Program-made: the position numbers and the translations under genes | Part shown: positions 62,250 to 64,000 of the stretch, in pieces | Layout: the number at the start of each line of letters is the position of its first letter | Numbering within the stretch: the stretch's first letter is position 1 | Assembly: GCF_027924185.1 (NCBI RefSeq) | Contig: NZ_BRVO01000003.1 | Location: forward strand, 62,001 to 126,000 | Direction of reading: 5' to 3' | DNA length: 64,000 bases | DNA from: Neptunitalea lumnitzerae | GTDB taxonomy: Bacteria > Bacteroidota > Bacteroidia > Flavobacteriales > Flavobacteriaceae | Notes under the pieces: model-generated | Databases searched by the model: none | Seen by the model: the letters and a program-made list of their open reading frames with translations, nothing else | What the model was told of the DNA's origin: nothing

Positions 62250-64000
62250 ATGAGCCAAAAAAACAACTCTAGAAGAAATTTCATCTACCAATCTTTACTT
62301 GCTACTGGTGGTATTATACTTGCATCTAATTTTATAAGTTGTAAAAATGATGATGATACTGTACCCTCTGATAACATACCAGATAACCTTGCTTTAACTA
62401 ATTTTGATTATGGTGTTGCTAGCTTTGACCCTACCGCATCTCAGGTAATCATCTGGACACGCTATTCCTCTAACGCAGCAAATGTGGTTATTACATGGCA
62501 AGTAGCTTCTGATGAAGCTTTTGAAAATGTTATCCGTTCTGGTGAAGTAACTACCACTGCAGAAAGAGATTATACAGTTGCTGTAGAAGTTCAAGACCTT
62601 GACGCCAACCAAAAACTATATTATCGTTTTATACAATTAGAAGAGGAAACTGTATCGCCAGTTGGAGAAACACTTACCTTTCCTGAAAATGCATCTGAAG
62701 TCACCATTGCTATTTGTTCGTGTTCTAATTACCCAGCAGGATTATTTAATGTATACAAGGAAATGGCAAATTCTGATGCCGATGTGATTGTGCATTTAGG
62801 AGATTATATATATGAGTATGGCGAAAATGAATATGGAACAAATGAATACACCGCAGCACTAGGAAGAACACATAACCCAACTACTGAAATTCTAGATTTA
62901 GAAGATTATAGAACCCGCTATAAACAATACCGATCTGACAGCAACTTGCAACATGCTCACCAAAAGAAACCTTTTATTTGTGTATGGGACGACCATGAAG
63001 TAAGTAACGATACCTATAAAGACGGAGCTGAAAACCATCAATCTGACGAAGGTAGTTTTGAGGCTAGAAAAGCTGCCGCTATCCAGGCTTATAGTGAGTT
63101 TGTACCTGTAAGAACAGAAGATGCTACCAAAATTTATAGAAGCTTTAATATAGGCAATCTTATTAACCTGATTATGCTAGATACACGCGTAATAGGAAGA
63201 GATAAACAACTTAGCTATTTTGACTACTTAAATACCGATGGTAGTATTGATGCAGTAGCATTTCAAACAGCTTTGTATGATACTAACAGAACTATGCTAG
63301 GCACCGAGCAAAGAAATTGGTTACTTAGTGAAGTAGCAAGTAACAGCGCACAATGGCAAGTTATTGGTCAGCAAGTATTAATGGGTAAAATGTTAATTCC
63401 TATGGAATTATTACTATCCATGAATACCTTACTAATAGAGCTAGAAACAACCGGAAGTGTTTCTGATGCTACCTTTGCTACATTTACCAATACTATGACA
63501 GAATTGGTAACCTTAAAGTATATGCAACTAAACGGTTTACCTTTAACTGCTGAAGAAACGGCAAGGATTGAAACCGTTGCACCTTATAACTTAGATGCTT
63601 GGGATGGATACCCGTATGAGCGTGAAATTTTATTAAACGCATTTGAAAACAAGAATGTAGTTTGCCTTGCTGGTGACACACACAACTCTTGGGCAAGTGC
63701 ACTAACCAGAACTAACACCAATGGTGAAAATGTGCAGGTAGCTCAAGAATTTGCAACCACTTCTGTTAGTTCTCCAGGATTTGAAAGCTATTTAGGTTTA
63801 GCAGGTGGTAGTGCCATCTCAAGTTTTGAACAAGCCATTACCACATTGATAGATGATTTATCGTATGTAGATGCTTCTAGGCGTGGATTTGTAAAAATTA
63901 CATTTACCGCTGGAGATGCTACAGCACAATATACATTTGTAGACAATGTAAATTCAGAAGTATATACAGCTTCTGTAGCTCATACCGTTTCCTATAACGG
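62250..64000 (+). CDS. PhoD-like alkaline phosphatase, Tat-exported lipoprotein; 3' end cut by window
   Basis: Partial: at least 583 codons to the window end, no stop. The N-terminus has the twin-arginine motif SRRNFIY (R8, R9) and a lipobox FISC (C31), so the protein is folded before export and then anchored. A fibronectin-like domain (residues 50-130) precedes the phosphatase domain with the PhoD motifs LGDYIYEYG, WDDHEVSND, LDTRVIGRD and AGDTHNSW. It releases phosphate from phosphodiesters or monoesters, a phosphate-scavenging activity. No Pho box recognised. Confidence 0.9.
   Translation, partial: MSQKNNSRRNFIYQSLLATGGIILASNFISCKNDDDTVPSDNIPDNLALTNFDYGVASFDPTASQVIIWTRYSSNAANVVITWQVASDEAFENVIRSGEVTTTAERDYTVAVEVQDLDANQKLYYRFIQLEEETVSPVGETLTFPENASEVTIAICSCSNYPAGLFNVYKEMANSDADVIVHLGDYIYEYGENEYGTNEYTAALGRTHNPTTEILDLEDYRTRYKQYRSDSNLQHAHQKKPFICVWDDHEVSNDTYKDGAENHQSDEGSFEARKAAAIQAYSEFVPVRTEDATKIYRSFNIGNLINLIMLDTRVIGRDKQLSYFDYLNTDGSIDAVAFQTALYDTNRTMLGTEQRNWLLSEVASNSAQWQVIGQQVLMGKMLIPMELLLSMNTLLIELETTGSVSDATFATFTNTMTELVTLKYMQLNGLPLTAEETARIETVAPYNLDAWDGYPYEREILLNAFENKNVVCLAGDTHNSWASALTRTNTNGENVQVAQEFATTSVSSPGFESYLGLAGGSAISSFEQAITTLIDDLSYVDASRRGFVKITFTAGDATAQYTFVDNVNSEVYTASVAHTVSYN

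Noticed and set aside
1-64000. CRISPR arrays, insertion sequences, tRNA genes, prophage
   Set aside because: I looked for regularly spaced repeats, transposase-like ORFs, tRNA-like stems and phage proteins; nothing supported was seen.

Overview
The window is about 64 kb of low-GC DNA that reads as ordinary chromosome of a member of the Flavobacteriaceae (Bacteroidota), probably marine. The evidence is the protein set (flavobacterial DnaX without the zinc module, a DUF3822-RsmD pair, a RecD-like helicase, many SusD-free lipoproteins), promoters of the Bacteroidota TAnnTTTG type just upstream of start codons, and the near absence of Shine-Dalgarno sequences. I see no tRNA, rRNA operon, prophage, insertion sequence or CRISPR array. 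RNase P RNA is present.

Layout. 0-8.5 kb: SDR-type nucleotide-sugar reductase, S41 tail-specific protease with a secreted partner, YebC regulator, TPR-HTH sensor protein and a secreted carboxypeptidase-regulatory-domain protein. 8.5-12.2 kb (minus): kdsB, a HAD phosphatase, a methyltransferase and a RecD-like helicase. 12.4-14.7 kb: a pilin-like small protein, DUF3822 and rsmD, meeting rnpB head-on. 14.7-19.1 kb: TlpA-like lipoprotein, dnaX with a 12-A slippery tract between two reading frames, DUF1697 and miaE. 19.1-26.2 kb (minus): a compact run pyrR-pyrB-STAS-like-rnz-pdxH-sixA-ppk1-ppx that joins pyrimidine synthesis, tRNA 3' processing, vitamin B6 and polyphosphate metabolism. 26-31 kb: spermidine-synthase-like methyltransferase, pectinesterase, small envelope proteins and rmuC. 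31-38 kb: TPR protein and gyrA divergent from clpC. 38-50.5 kb: SulP and SBF-like transporters, deoC, VOC protein, a class V PLP enzyme, lpxL-type acyltransferase, rhomboid, SIMPL, glmM, acpH and an M1 peptidase. 50.5-64 kb: a 592-aa protein with nitronate-monooxygenase-like motifs and a cysteine-rich tail, nitroreductase, bestrophin, a pair of paralogous small membrane proteins, a degenerate receiver plus aldo/keto reductase, a tandemly duplicated lipoprotein/beta-barrel cassette, a NagD-like phosphatase and a Tat-exported PhoD phosphatase cut by the window end.

Three things stand out. (1) dnaX carries A12 followed at once by a stop, and the tau C-terminus continues in the +1 frame: either programmed slippage making gamma and tau, or a homopolymer error. 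(2) A promoter-like motif, GCAACY-N15/16-YATCT, resembling an ECF sigma promoter, recurs at five intergenic places: before two lone small lipoprotein genes, before the duplicated lipoprotein/barrel cassette, more weakly before a TPR gene, and once before a very short transcription unit that ends in a terminator and could encode a small RNA. (3) The lipoprotein/barrel gene pair is duplicated with the same 17-nt overlap in both copies.

Most of the remainder is housekeeping, and several start codons were moved from upstream TTG/ATG codons to starts that fit signal peptides or promoter positions. All calls are from reading the sequence; no database search was run.
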